Assembly (NCBI GenBank): GCA_012845835.1 | Contig: JABAKD010000026.1 | Coordinates: 6,689,014 to 6,753,013 of the forward strand | Direction of reading: 5' to 3' | Length of the DNA: 64,000 nucleotides | DNA from: Undaria pinnatifida | Taxonomy: Eukaryota; Sar; Phaeophyceae; Laminariales; Alariaceae | In this document: positions 50,601 to 60,332 of the stretch, in pieces | Position numbering within the stretch: position 1 is the stretch's first letter | Layout: every line of letters begins with the position of its first letter | The notes under the pieces: generated by a model | Seen by the model: the letters and a program-made list of their open reading frames with translations, nothing else | Told to the model about the DNA's origin: nothing | Databases searched by the model: none | Made by a program: the position numbers and the translations under genes

Positions 50601-52893
50601 AGCAACTCCCATGCACATGGTACAACACGCAAGATAACACACCCCCTCCCACGAATTCCCGATATGATTTTCTCACCAACCCGGCGATAGCGCAGATGCC
50701 GAGCAATGCGTCTATGGACGAAATCTTGCCAGTGAGAATGTTTTTGATGTGTGCGCTTCCCTTAGTTTGGAGAAAATAGGCTTCCCAAAAATATCCCCGG
50801 GGCGTTAATAAGATAACAATGGGCATATTTAAGCCTAACCCTCCCCTACCTTTTTTGTCTCCGGGGCATAAAGTGCGCCGAAAAATTTCGCTGTCTTGGG
50901 GCCCGGCATCGTCGAACAGCTCGAGGCTAATGCGTGCAGCATATAGGGAAAAACATGGCAAAGCATGTTTTACGCTTCGCATTCATGAAAAAAGCACGAA
51001 CACTAGAAAAAAAAACCCAACAGAATTCATATTACATAGAAGAGAAAAAAAAGAATGGACGTAACACTAACCGTTCCCTACCTTTTCTCCGGTGCACAGT
51101 GCGCGGAAATTTTCCGCCGTCTTTGGCACGGAGTCGTCGAACAGCTCGAGGGTAATGCGTCCAGCCTTCGTCCCCTTCTTCAACCGGCTTTTCGCGCCGG
51201 TGACGTCGGCAATTTCGATATCAAGAAACACCTTCGGATTCTTCGCGTTGGCCCTCCGCACTTTTTCCTAATATAAACAGCAGGCGCGGTTACAGGTGGT
51301 GATGAGTTTAGTTCGGAGGGCTTAAATTATACTTGGTAGTTCGGAGGTCTTACTAATAGTTTGAAGGCTTACTTCGGGACGCGGGGGCTGAAAAACTGAG
51401 GGGCTGGGCATAAATCATACCTGGTCGTTTAGAGGGTTTACTAATAGTTCGAAGGTTTACATCGCCTACCTCGGGGGGGGGCTGAAAACCTGAGGGGCTC
51501 AAATCATACCGGGTACCTGGTAGTTTGGAGGGCTCACTAATAGTTCGAAGGCATATTTCGCTTACCTCAGAGCGGGGAAGGGGTGTGTGGGGGGGGGGGG
51601 GGGGGGAAGGGGGGGTCACGACGGCTCCTGAAAACGGCTATTTACCCTTTTGGGGGACGCGCTCTACGATAAACGTATTAAGGTATACCTTTTTTTGGCT
51701 AAAACGCGTTCAGAATGACGGGGCTCCTTAACCCCATTAGAGACCCAAATTCCCTCGCTATTCTAATTACAAGTATATTTGTAAAAAAAAGGGTTTCCAG
51801 TAGTGAAGGCGTTAACATATTAACAAAATCGTTGGAAAGGTGTCATTCTTGTTTAGCAAAATGACTGTTGTTTTTAATATGCCTACCATTGCTAGGCCGT
51901 GGGAAGGTGTCATCGGGTTGCAGTAGCAGTTTTGCTCGAAAGAGACAGTTTTTTTAACTCAGAGGGGTATAGAAGAGTTCCTTGATTAAGCCAATAACTT
52001 TGAAGGCAAAAAAACGATGGTTGGTGCAGGCCTCTATCATGCCGAGACTCCGGTACCAGGCACGTTTTTTTTTACAAGTATGGAGATATCAACCGTTTTT
52101 TTTGCTTTTTGTTTTAGACAACTGCACAGTTGTGGATGTATCAACCGCATAGTGTTAATAGGAAGGACGTGCAGTATGCGCGAGTATCGTCGTGTTGCGC
52201 GCAGGTAGTGTATCGTCGTAAATATCGCCTTGCGTTGCACTTCGTGTACACACCCCGCACTCCGGCAGCGATGGCTGATGCGTGCTGCCGATGTTGTAAA
52301 CATCAATCGTTTTCTTTGGACACGTGTTCCTATCTCGAGTTCCACACAGGGTGTCCGACAAATGTTTAGAAATGAAATAAAAACCAACATAGGCTTCAGC
52401 CGTGACTTCGAAAAAAACAACAACTCATGTTTGCAAGCTAATCTGTGCCAGTGTAGAACACGCGCAGCCGACGTATCACGCGGCTCGCAAAGAAAGCCGA
52501 GCCAATAGCATCGACCAATCAATCGGTCGAAATCACAGATGACGCTTTCCAAAAAAGAAAAAAAAGCAAGGTTTGAAAAGGGGTAACAGCAGTAGCTGCT
52601 TTAAATCCTTCATAACTCCACCGACGTTTCAAGGGACTAATGACTAGAAAAGAGTGTACGATGATCGTTTGCAGTTGTAAAAAAGTTTACGACAGTACCT
52701 TCCTCTGAAGAGCAGTAGCAGCCTCTGCGGCTTTAGCGGTTGCATTTCTTGCCCTTTCCTCGTTCTCCCTCTGGATCTCCTCTTTCTCCTCTAGCTCCTT
52801 CTGCAGAGACAAAAACGCCTCGCTAGGAGCGGCCGTGGCGCCATCATCATTGCCATCACCATCGCCGGCGTCCACCTCCTCCTCCCAAGCTCT
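47377..52893 (-). CDS. Cyclophilin-type peptidyl-prolyl cis-trans isomerase gene with N-terminal coiled coil
   Basis: Six minus-strand exons (52699-52893, 51082-51267, 50218-50295, 49554-49645, 48232-48314, 47377-47691) give a cyclophilin domain, which catalyses cis-trans isomerisation of X-Pro bonds. Active-site residues are present: FHRIVPKF (Arg and Phe), MAQGGD (Gln), LSMANSG, SQFFLTF (Phe), LPWLDSKH (Trp and His) and FGKV. An acidic Glu-rich helix precedes the domain and an Asp/Glu then Gly/Lys-rich tail follows it. Phases agree except between exons 51082 and 50295, where a short exon for the usual LHYKG loop is missing from my model. The true 5' end was not found; a possible earlier exon lies at about 53269-53352. 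No targeting signal is visible. Confidence 0.85.
48232..48314 (-). CDS. Cyclophilin gene, exon with SQFF and W-L-D motifs
   Basis: Phase 1 in, phase 0 out, between a CTCTCTGGCAG acceptor and a GGCAAG|GTAAGG donor. It reads [19 protein letters not shown] then SKHVVFGK, the core active-site strand of cyclophilins with its conserved Phe, Trp and His. Confidence 0.92.
48490..48790. repeat. Short-period tandem repeat, about 75 bp
   Basis: TGCTCTGTGCGGTCATGGTC, TGCTGCGTGGTCATGG and GCGCTGCGTGGTCATGGTGA mark three diverged copies, each followed by a TTTTxxTATGAxACGTGGxTG-like segment. It lies in the intron upstream (in gene sense) of the preceding exon. Confidence 0.6.
49554..49645 (-). CDS. Cyclophilin gene, exon with GGESIYG and LSMANSG
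   Basis: Phase 2 in, phase 1 out, between a GCTGCAG acceptor and a CTCAG|GTGACA donor. It reads [20 protein letters not shown] then [10 protein letters not shown], matching the conserved middle of the cyclophilin domain. Confidence 0.93.
49830..49935. repeat. CAA-rich simple sequence
   Basis: AACAACAACAAACAACAACG-like sequence, followed by a CCACCGTCACAACCACCACC stretch, within the cyclophilin gene's intron. Confidence 0.8.
50218..50295 (-). CDS. Cyclophilin gene, exon with [14 protein letters not shown]
   Basis: After a TTCCCCCTTAG acceptor it reads [25 protein letters not shown] and ends in phase 2 at GGAAG|GTGGGA. The catalytic Arg, Phe and Gln are intact. The phase at its 5' side (2 in) does not match the preceding exon (0 out). 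Confidence 0.9.
50330..50600. repeat. AACGAT/AACGAC hexanucleotide tract
   Basis: Near-continuous GATAACGATAACGACAACG-type repeats, about 35 bp upstream (in gene sense) of the acceptor of the FHRIVP exon. Confidence 0.9.
50850..50942 (-). pseudogene. Diverged duplicate of the cyclophilin N-terminal exon
   Basis: On the minus strand it reads [29 protein letters not shown], followed by a GTAGGG donor. The real exon reads [27 protein letters not shown] followed by the same GTAGGG. It is open and keeps a donor, but it has lost the upstream half, changed conserved residues and gained one codon. A decayed exon duplication or an alternative exon are both possible. Confidence 0.75.
51082..51267 (-). 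CDS. Cyclophilin gene, exon with start of the domain
   Basis: 62 codons, phase 0 on both sides, between a TTTATATTAG acceptor and a GAAAAG|GTAGGG donor. It reads [19 protein letters not shown], then [19 protein letters not shown] and [10 protein letters not shown], the first strands and helix of the cyclophilin fold. Confidence 0.92.
51310..51580. repeat. Tandem repeat, about 110-115-bp period, three copies
   Basis: TACTAATAGTTTGAAGGCTTAC, TACTAATAGTTCGAAGGTTTAC and CACTAATAGTTCGAAGGCAT mark three copies, each with a GGCTGAAAAACTGAGGGGCT-like and an AATCATACCTGGT segment. Confidence 0.8.
51650..51835. repeat. AT-rich dispersed repeat D, further copy
   Basis: CTCTACGATAAACGTATTAA, GAATGACGGGGCTCCTTAAC and CCAAATTCCCTCGCTATTC resemble 20030-20180. 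The last part also resembles 45675-45790 and 53155-53270 (AGTATAGGGAGGGATTTGG), which appear there in either orientation. Confidence 0.5.
52699..52893 (-). CDS. Cyclophilin gene, N-terminal coiled-coil exon
   Basis: 65 codons, phase 0 on both sides, ending at AGGAAG|GTACTG. It reads [54 protein letters not shown], an acidic linker and an uninterrupted charged helix. It joins in phase to [11 protein letters not shown] of the cyclophilin exon. The exact acceptor (GTGCACAAAG) is uncertain by a few bases. Confidence 0.75.
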
Positions 52894-53524
52894 CTTTGTG
52901 CACACGGTCGGGGGAAATAGCACCAAAAGGGGGAGGCGATGTCGTTAATAATAGCAAGGTAGGGTGACTTTTGCGATTGGGAAATGATGTAGAAACTACT
53001 ACTCTGCCCGGAAACACAAGCAACACTGTATTTCAATATTAAAGTTCAAAGGCTTCTTATATTCCCGGACAGACCGGTAAAACCATAAACTCGTTGGGCT
53101 GCCCGTTGCTACTTGAGCGGCTGCTTGAGCGGCTGCTACCTGTTTTTTCTTTTGCATTCAACAGCTTCTTCGCCCCTTTAGAGCCCCCAAAATCCCTCCC
53201 TATACTAACTTCCAGTAAAATCGTAAAAAAAAAAGGGTGCCCAGTTGTCAAGGCGTAAAAGGCCCATAGAAACGGGTGTTACCCCTTTCTCCCCTGCGAC
53301 GTCCCCGGGACTTCAAGCGCACCACCTCCCGAAGGCGAAGCTGGAATAGCCATTTTTTTTCGGGACTATGGGTTGGTTGTGTTACTCCTCCCAACCTCTC
53401 TTCGTACCAGGTGTATATCATACGGTCGGGAAAATGGAAAACTAACAGACGTGGAGTCATCGACGATCGATGTTACGGTAGTAGGGTGGGAGATGGCCGT
53501 CTGCTATACCCCAAACGTTCGGTA

Positions 53525-53735
53525 CTGCAGTAGTCGTGGTCCCTCATTAGTGCGATGCCTTGCCAAACGGCAATGACCGCACTTAAGGGGGAACCCCGCA
53601 CTATTATGAGATACCTGGTAGTGCAGTACAGTAGTACTCTGTAGGACGAGGTCGTCACAAGCGTTTTTCACCGCACTAACGTGGGTACCCCGCACTAAAG
53701 GGGACCGCATTATCGCGGTACCACGGCTGTACAGC
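53525..53735. mobile_element. MITE-like element, copy 7 (CGCACTAA subfamily)
   Basis: The left end is CAGTAGTCGTGGTCCCTCAT. Internal CCGCACTTAAGGGGGAACC, CCGCACTAACGTGGGTACC and CCGCACTAAAGGGGACC repeats lie inside. The right end GCATTATCGCGGTACCACGG is an inverted partner of the left. Confidence 0.6.
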
Positions 53736-54119
53736 GTACCAGGTTTGGGCTATGACAGTGCAAGACCTGCTCTATTTGAGCTTAAAACCCGTCCACGCGC
53801 AGCCATCTGGGAACTCCGGGCAGCCCGGGTAGTGGGGCCTTTTCTCTCCGGCAGGACTACTGCAGCTGGATTTGACAGCGAGGACGGTTCGCGTCCAGCG
53901 GAGGTGCTTTTTCTGCTGTTGCGAGATCTGCCGGGAACTTCGGCCATGGTCGATCGTGCAGCGTGCCGAACTTGTCTCGGGGAGGGGTGTGGCGTGTGGA
54001 AATGTCTCGGGGAAAACGAGTCGCGTGCCGGACGTTGGTTTTTGGTTTGGTGGGGATCGAGACGCGTTGCCCCATATTTTTTGGGGGAATATTTCACGCT
54101 CAAGGTGAACGCCACTCGC

Positions 54120-54385
54120 AGAAATCCGGGGGGTTGTCTTATCCATCCCCGGCGTCAATCAATCCGGGGATTTGTATTATCCATCCCCGCCGGCAAAGAA
54201 ATCTCGGGGATTTGTCTTGTTTATCCTCGAGGGCGAAAAAGCTTTGACGGCTTTGCCACGCTCGATGCACTGCACGGATCGCGCCCAAACCTGGACGACA
54301 GCAGTGATCGCACGGGCGAGTTGTGTCAACCCCCTTAGGGTTTGGGCTGAAAGTGCGCGTGAGAAGAGATGTGAGTGAAAACAAC
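54120..54385. repeat. Dispersed repeat E, copy 1
   Basis: Three short units of GGGGATTTGTCTTATCCATCC type are followed by GCCACGCTCGATGCACTGCA, CGGATCGCGCCCAAACCTGG. The same order recurs in shorter form at 55975-56165. A plus-strand frame of 197 codons crosses it without recognisable domains. Confidence 0.55.
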
Positions 54386-54959
54386 CGCAAACACGACGAA
54401 GATACGCACACACTCTAGACAGCCATAGAAGAGAGGTGGTGGCGTATGATATGTCTTTCGCAGGCTCCGATAAAGCAACTACAGCAGTAGTAGCCACAGC
54501 AGCAGTACACCACGGATGGATACGCCCCACGTGCACGATATTGCCAGCTGCTGCTTGTGCTGCTGGGCACGGCTGTGACGTCGTTTGTGTTTTCTGCATG
54601 TTCTTTGGTGTCTATGCGTCTGGGGTGGTGTGCTCGGGGCAAGAAGCACAAATTGAAATGATCGGAAGTATGATGAGGACCGTTGACGTTTTGTCTTAAG
54701 CCCAAAAGGTCCCAATGATTCCGTCCAGAATGACGAACAGCGTGGATGTGATGCCGCACAGAGTAGCGAAAGAGAGGGTGTGAATTACAGATCGCAGGCT
54801 CCGACCAAAACAACTATTACTAGCCAAAGCAGTACGGCGAAGAGGGATGTGCCACACACGCGCACGGTGTTGCTTGGTGGTGGTGCTGGGATGCCGCTTC
54901 AATACGTACTCTCCCCAAGTTGTCCGTTGTCTACCTGGTATATATATAATTACCCCAGG

Positions 54960-55420
54960 ATATGCATGATAAACTGATGTATTATTTCCAAAACCGTCAC
55001 ATTTATCCCCTCAAAATAATGTATAGTTTCCAGGCACATATTGAGCTGCCCCCCCCGCCCCCCCCCCCCCCCCGTCCCAACCCCCCCCCCGCCCCAACCC
55101 CCCCCCCGCCCCAACCCCCCCCCCCCCGCCCCCAATAATATACTGGTGCCACAACCGTCAGATTTATCCCCTCGAAAGGATTTACAGCTTACATGCACAA
55201 ATTGCCCCCTTCCCCCCCCCCCCCCCCCCCTCCAAACCCGCTCGCTTTTGATCAAAACCAGGCCCCCACGTCCTTCAAAACTTCGCCCCACCCCCCTCAC
55301 CGGTTATTCGACTTACAAGATTCACTTGATAAAAGGATACATTTCCCTTTACAGCTGTCAGATTTTGTCCCCCTCAGAAACGGGTTTTATAGTTTCCGCG
55401 CACAGACTGACTAAAATCAT
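54960..55420. repeat. C-run tandem repeat, about 120-160-bp period
   Basis: AACCGTCACATTTATCCCCT, AACCGTCAGATTTATCCCCT and AGCTGTCAGATTTTGTCCCC introduce three copies; the first two are followed by long C-runs. The minus strand is strongly G-rich. Confidence 0.65.
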
Positions 55421-55880
55421 CCTGTTGACCCTGATAGCTACACTGTAGTTGTAAGGGGAGTCGCCGACCTATATCCTTAATGAGGACACACAACTCGTAA
55501 TGCGCGCGATCGGAGTATCACACACAGCTTGCAAAGATCAGTTTCGACGAAATCTTCGATCTCACAGCTGGAGTGTATTTTCATTTTTTACAATATATAT
55601 ATTTCTCACACTTTTACTTTCCAGCTTCTGGACAAGCCGTGGTCACAGGTGTCGTCCCTTCTATCCCCCGGTTCTTGCCTTTAATTTTTAACGCGCATAG
55701 GGTTCAGCAATCCCACCGCTCGTTTAGTGTTGCTAACTCACGCTCTCGCGCTTTCCGCAAGTCAATTTGTGCACAAGAAAAAGTCCCAACGAATTTATGC
55801 GAGTATGCACTCGGCGGGGCTCGAACTCACGAAACTGACCTAAACCAAGGCTCGAGGATAACCTGATACGCCATCGGGTA
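55420..55880 (-). mobile_element. SINE-like repeat with tRNA-like head, copy 3
   Basis: The right part (55600-55880) matches 41630-41935, including the tRNA-like head on the minus strand (GATGGCGTATCAGG, then GTGAGTTCGAGCCCC). The left part (55420-55600; CCTGTTGACCCTGATAGC, CACACAGCTTGCAAAGATC, CATTTTTTACAA) resembles the insertion at 58757-59124. Confidence 0.55.
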
Positions 55881-55974
55881 TATGTCAGAGCTACTGCTGT
55901 ACTGCTGTGTTCATGAGGGCAAATAATAGACAAAATGGTACCTGGTACCAGGTACGTACGTAATATACGGTCTC

Positions 55975-56165
55975 TCATACGTACTGAAATCCCGGGGATT
56001 TGTCTTATCCATCCCTTCGGGCAAGGCAACTTTAGAAGGCTTGCCACGCGCAACACACTGCACGGATCGCGCCTAAACCTCGACGGCAGTGACCGAACGG
56101 TTCGAGCTGTGTCCACTTGGCGGTTTTAAACGTGCGCGTAGGAAGGGACATGTCTGAAACCAGAG
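55975..56165. repeat. Dispersed repeat E, copy 2
   Basis: CCCGGGGATTTGTCTTATCC, GCAAGGCAACTTTAGAAGGC and GCACGGATCGCGCCTAAACC match 54120-54385 in order. Confidence 0.55.
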
Positions 56166-57014
56166 GCAACATTGTCATACATAACTACAGGAGCAGGCAG
56201 TGTTGTGTTGTACTCCGTAAGTAATTTTCATTTTCCAGCTGATACGTACTAGTTTTTCATATTTTCAAAAACGAAAACATGGTACTGCTTGCTCTCTCAT
56301 GGTACTGCTGCTGTAGTACCACTGGTACCTGGTGAAGGGAATATCATATCCTACAGCAGCAGCAGTAGCAGTGCGTCTCTGCTCCCAAACAATCAGGGAC
56401 CGACGCCTAGACAATCACCCCAAGCATGACCCGAAATTCCACATCAGCTGCCCAGCCTCTGCTAATCTGTCTTGTGGCACTGCTGTGATAGAAGCATCCG
56501 AAGTATCCAGCCTTGGGATGCACCTCGTCGTGCATTCGAAGAGCCCACGGCTAGCACCGACATCGGTGTGATACTAAAAGTAGTATGATAAGAGGCATAA
56601 TTCTAAAAGTGGCGTGTCTCGTACCTTTTTCTTGATGCCCTTGGTAGTCTTCTTGCGAAACATTGCCCGTGAATGCAGAGAAGGAAAGGTCCCGCTCAAA
56701 AGCTTTTCCTCAATTGTACAGCAATCGACGTCAGAGAGTGCCCACAGCTCTCAACTCCGTGCACAATGCACAGCAAGATGCAAGCATCTTTTGGATTAGA
56801 TGTGGTGAGATTGGGTTTCAGCACAGTTGCGAGGCAGTTGAGAGTTCGGGGCTGGGGGATGAGTCAGTCTCCAGTAAGCAGACCTGGGGCCATACCGAAG
56901 CTAACGTGAAATGCCGTGTAGGCTACTGCTGCTGTAGGACGAGATACAGGGGTAGAGACGACTTCGTAGCGTAGCATAAATTACTACGAGTGGACCTATC
57001 GGTAGGCAATCATA

Positions 57015-57290
57015 GCAGTCATCGTACAGGAACGTACTGCTTTGAAGTTGAGTGATGATTGAGTGCGGAAGTACGCTGAGATTTGGGGAGCTACCCGAGC
57101 CCCGTTGCTTGAGTGCTTGGAAAGCATAGAATGATAAGTGCTAGCAATAGCTGACAGCGGATAGATAATCCTGTCAATCATCGTACGGGAACATAGTTGA
57201 GTAGATCATAGCGAGCGGACGGACGTAGATACTGCTGGGGAGCGACACGAGCCCCACCGCTTCAGTGCTTGGTTTCCGCCTTGTTTCCCA
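57015..57290. repeat. Tandem duplication, about 165-bp period
   Basis: GTCATCGTACAGGAACGTAC, CGAGCCCCGTTGCTTGAGTG in the first copy and ATCATCGTACGGGAACATAG, CGAGCCCCACCGCTTCAGTG in the second. Confidence 0.65.
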
Positions 57291-57652
57291 CCAGGCTGAG
57301 GATAATATGGAGTAAAACACTTTTCCCAACCTTTTCCCACTTTTTTCGTCTCCTTGAACCGGACCACTGCCTACGTCTTTCCCAACCACCTAAAGATCTG
57401 AAGGCATCCCCATCAGTCTCAAGGGCGAAGGAGACTACCAAGGTCTGTTATCCCAAGAGTGTCGTCGTCGGCAGGACAAGACTAGCTCGCGTTCACCAGG
57501 AAGCTTGGGAGAACAGCAGGAAGAAGATGGGTCCGAAAAAGTCAGGCGAACAAGAGAGAGGGAGTAAGGAGGGAGGGTTCGGTGGGCGCGAGCTCACAGG
57601 CGAACCCCGTACGGCGATCGCAGCGTGTAGGCCAGGATTAAGCTAGGGCGGC

Positions 57653-58240
57653 ATGTGCGACGGGTGCTGGTGCGACCGATGCACTCACCGGTGGGGGGCT
57701 AGTAGCTCTTCCACCACCGTGGTGGAGGATGAGAACCCCGCTCTGAGCCACAGAGGGCCGCGGGTAGGTCACGGTAACCGCGCACTCCTTAAGAGTGGTC
57801 CGCGGGAGGACGAGTTCCCGGTCCCGAGTGTAGGCGGCCTGGTGGTGCCTCAAAAGGGAGCTGTAGCGTGTCCGCACCCCGCGCTCTTTACGAGCGGGCC
57901 GAGGGTTGAGCGGACCGCTTCGAGGGAGCAAGAGAGTAGAGAGGAGACATCCACGGTGTCGGAGACAAGATCGAATCTCCACATCGACGTGTATGATGAG
58001 ACTGATGTGGGGGAAGTTTCGGCGAAATCGCGCGCTGACGATGTTCCTTTCCGTTCCCCCTCGCCCATGCCATCCCGTCCCTCCTCGCCCATGTCTGCTG
58101 CTGTTGCCCATCCCGGTCTCACATATGCAGCCGCCGTCCGCAAAGCCGCTGAGACCGCCCCCTCCTCCGCTGGCAAAGGGGGGAGTGTAACGGGGGAAAA
58201 GGAGCGGCAACGACGAGGGGCCGTCTTCCGAGCTCCCTAG
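57653..58240 (+). CDS. Foldback left arm, first reading frame, unrecognised product
   Basis: A 195-codon frame from an ATG to TAG. The product is hydrophilic and Ser/Pro/Arg-rich, with an acidic HIDVYDETDVGEVSAK segment, a PSPMPSRPSSPMS proline-serine linker and HPGLTYAAAVRKAAE near the C-terminus. YAAAV-type motifs after Pro-rich linkers are familiar from retroelement ORF1 or Gag-like proteins, but I cannot assign a family. The right arm has the same frame with few changes. Confidence 0.55.
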   Translation: MCDGCWCDRCTHRWGASSSSTTVVEDENPALSHRGPRVGHGNRALLKSGPREDEFPVPSVGGLVVPQKGAVACPHPALFTSGPRVERTASREQESREETSTVSETRSNLHIDVYDETDVGEVSAKSRADDVPFRSPSPMPSRPSSPMSAAVAHPGLTYAAAVRKAAETAPSSAGKGGSVTGEKERQRRGAVFRAP

Positions 58241-58756
58241 CATCCCGTCGTTCCAGGAAGACCAGGAGGCCAAGGTACACAAGGAAGTGATTGCATCCGT
58301 GACGATGATGGGAGAGGGGTCAGCTTTCGAGGGAAAATGTATGGCACTTGGTATTGCACCCCTTTCGTCTGGCTCCTCGTGTAGCAACTGCCGCGGGACC
58401 CGGGCGGGCGATCGTTCCCATCGGAGCCCGGCCACCGGTAGAGGCTTATGCGCCCGCTGTCCCTTTCCACTCGCCTATGTACCACGATGATGTCAAACTG
58501 GCATAAACGCTGCAGGAGGAAGAGTACGAGCGGGTTGCACAGGCGGTTGCCCGGACAAACCGCGATATAGAACGTGATGCCGAGTTTGCTGCATCCATCG
58601 AAGATGAATAAAACAACGAGGCAATCCCACTTGCGTCTGCCCGTCCCTCTGCCGCACCCCAAGCTGAACTCGCGTACCGCCCCGGAATTTTGGGTAACCG
58701 GTTTGCGGCACTCGCTGACTCATCCCTCGCTGACCATGACCGCGCAAAATCATTTC

Positions 58757-59124
58757 TGTTGACCATATGTCATATAACATCATGTTTAGTCTAACACTTT
58801 AATACCTACCCTCTATGCGGGGTTTATAATGTCATTGCATAGAATGGTCATGGAAAATTGTCCTGTTGTTGTTGTTGACCCTGACAACATCCAGGGGAGT
58901 TACCGACCTGTAGACTATCCTTCATGATAATAAAATATGGAACACGCGCGAACGACCTTCCGTAAAAATTATGAAGCTGTATATTAACAACCAGGTTTAC
59001 TTCACATACATCATATCATAAATGAAACACAGATCTAATGCACCACGCAGCTTGCAAATTTAAGTTTTAACCATTCAATCTTCGTACTCAGCTGACGTTT
59101 TTCAATTTTTTATAAAATCATTTC
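58757..59124. mobile_element. Insertion in the foldback left arm flanked by an 11-bp direct repeat
   Basis: The sequence AAAATCATTTC occurs at 58746-58756 and again at 59114-59124. The right arm has this sequence once (reverse-complemented, near 60266-60276) with the flanks joined, so it is the empty site. The inserted sequence of about 357 bp is AT-rich, ends in TTTTTTAT, contains no gene, and resembles 55420-55600. Confidence 0.85.
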
Positions 59125-59144
59125 CGCAATAACCACGAGCGGAG

Positions 59145-59684
59145 ATGATCCCCAAGAAGCCGACCTTGGCGGAGAGAGATTATCAACAAAACAAGGAAGA
59201 GGCAGACGCGCTCCGCAACCAGCGGGACGAGTCCGCAAAAAGGGGGGAGGAGCACCTCCGCATCGTCGAGCAACAACGCGTAATACGACAAGCTGCACAA
59301 GAACGCTTAGACGCCATCCTGGTGGAGCGGAGGCAAAAGGATTCGGAGTACGCCTCAGCAATCGCAGCGGTTGAGGAGGATATTTTGGCCAGCGACGCAA
59401 CCTCGGCAGCGGCAGAGCATGGCGTTAAGCTCGAAAGGCAGAAGACCCGCGAGGCGGAGCAACTGCTAACAAAGCGTCAGGTGGAACGGGAGCAGCCCCG
59501 CTCCTCCCTTGTACTGGAAAACGACAGCCGCCTCCCCAAGGCGACACCGGAACCCTACGACCCAGAGCACCCGACGCTCACTGTGACCCTAAGTCGGGGG
59601 CCGCGCGCGTCCACTGTTGGAGCCGTCATGGGCGCGAGAGGCCATGACGGCTCCAACAGTGGACGCGCGCGGCCCCCGACTTAG
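59145..59684 (+). CDS. Foldback left arm, second reading frame, coiled-coil product
   Basis: It starts at ATG (MIPKKPTLAERDYQQNKEEA) and is strongly helical and charged up to ERQKTREAEQLLTKRQVERE. It then reads RLPKATPEPYDPEHPTLTV and TLSRGPRAS. The order of charged helix, PEP segment and PTLTVTL strand loosely recalls FAF/UBX-domain proteins, which would make it a captured host fragment. That is a weak inference. The last residues run across the palindrome centre into the other arm, so the true C-terminus is lost. Confidence 0.5.
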   Translation: MIPKKPTLAERDYQQNKEEADALRNQRDESAKRGEEHLRIVEQQRVIRQAAQERLDAILVERRQKDSEYASAIAAVEEDILASDATSAAAEHGVKLERQKTREAEQLLTKRQVEREQPRSSLVLENDSRLPKATPEPYDPEHPTLTVTLSRGPRASTVGAVMGARGHDGSNSGRARPPT

Positions 59685-59758
59685 GGTCACAGTGAGCGTC
59701 GGGTGCTCTGGGTCGTAGGGTTCCGGTGTCGCCTTAGGGAGGCGGCTGTACCCGTTTC
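59520..59758. repeat. Near-perfect palindrome at the centre of the foldback
   Basis: About 115 bp on each side of 59640 are reverse complements with only a few central unpaired bases. A second direct copy of the same 120 bp follows at 59762-59880 (CCATGACGGCTCCAACAGTG at 59643 and again near 59764), so this segment is present three times. Confidence 0.9.
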
Positions 59759-60332
59759 GCGCCCATGACGGCTCCAACAGTGGACGCGCGCGGCCCCCGG
59801 CTTAGGGTCACGGTGAGCGTCGGGTGCTCTGGGTCGTAGGGTTCCGGTGTCGCCTTGGGGAGGCGGCTATCGTCTTCTAGTACAAAGAAGGAGCGGGACT
59901 GCTCCTGTTCCATCCGCCGCTTCGTTCGCAGTTGCTCCGCCTCGCGGGTCTTTCGCCTTTCGAACTTAACGCCCCGCTCTGCCTCTGCCGAGGTCGCGTC
60001 GCTGGCCAAAATATCCTCCTTGACCATGGCGATTGCTAAGGTGTACTTCGAATCCTTTTGCCTCCGCTCCACCAGGATGGCGTCTAGGCGCTCTTGTGCG
60101 GTTTATCCCGCGTTGTTTGCTCGACGATGCGGAGGTGTTCCTCCCTCCTTTTTGCGGACTCGTCCCGCTGGTTGCGGAGCGCGTCTGCCTTTTCCTTGTT
60201 TTGTTGATAATCTCTCTCCACCAGGGTCGGCGTCTTGGGGATCATCTCCGCTCGTGGTTTCTGCGGAAATGATTTTGCGCGGTCATGGTCAGCGAGGGAT
60301 GAGTCAGCGAGTGCCGCAAACTGGTTACCCAA
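59734..60332 (-). pseudogene. Foldback right arm, coiled-coil frame broken by a frameshift
   Basis: The minus strand carries the counterpart of 59145-59684. It reads MIPKTPTLVERDYQQNKEKA up to HLRIVEQ, then shifts frame near 60075-60110, and continues as MERRQKDSKYTLAIA and DSRLPKATPEPYDPEHPTL. It is thus broken in this arm. Confidence 0.7.

Larger units (their letters stand above)
52894..57662. other. Repeat-rich stretch upstream of the cyclophilin gene
   Basis: No complete gene is supported. A possible 5' exon of the cyclophilin gene lies at about 53269-53352 (minus, LRLREVVRLKSRGRRRGER). The rest contains a MITE-like copy (53525-53735), a pair of related segments (54120-54385, 55975-56165), C-run repeats (54960-55420), a SINE-like copy (55420-55880) and a tandem duplication (57015-57290). 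A basic frame at about 57390-57640 (+) is open, but its coding status is unknown. Confidence 0.45.

Noticed and set aside
53745-54338. Plus-strand frame of 197 codons and overlapping minus-strand frames
   Set aside because: It crosses a dispersed repeat (repeat E), starts without a good ATG context and shows no domain; strand choice is arbitrary.
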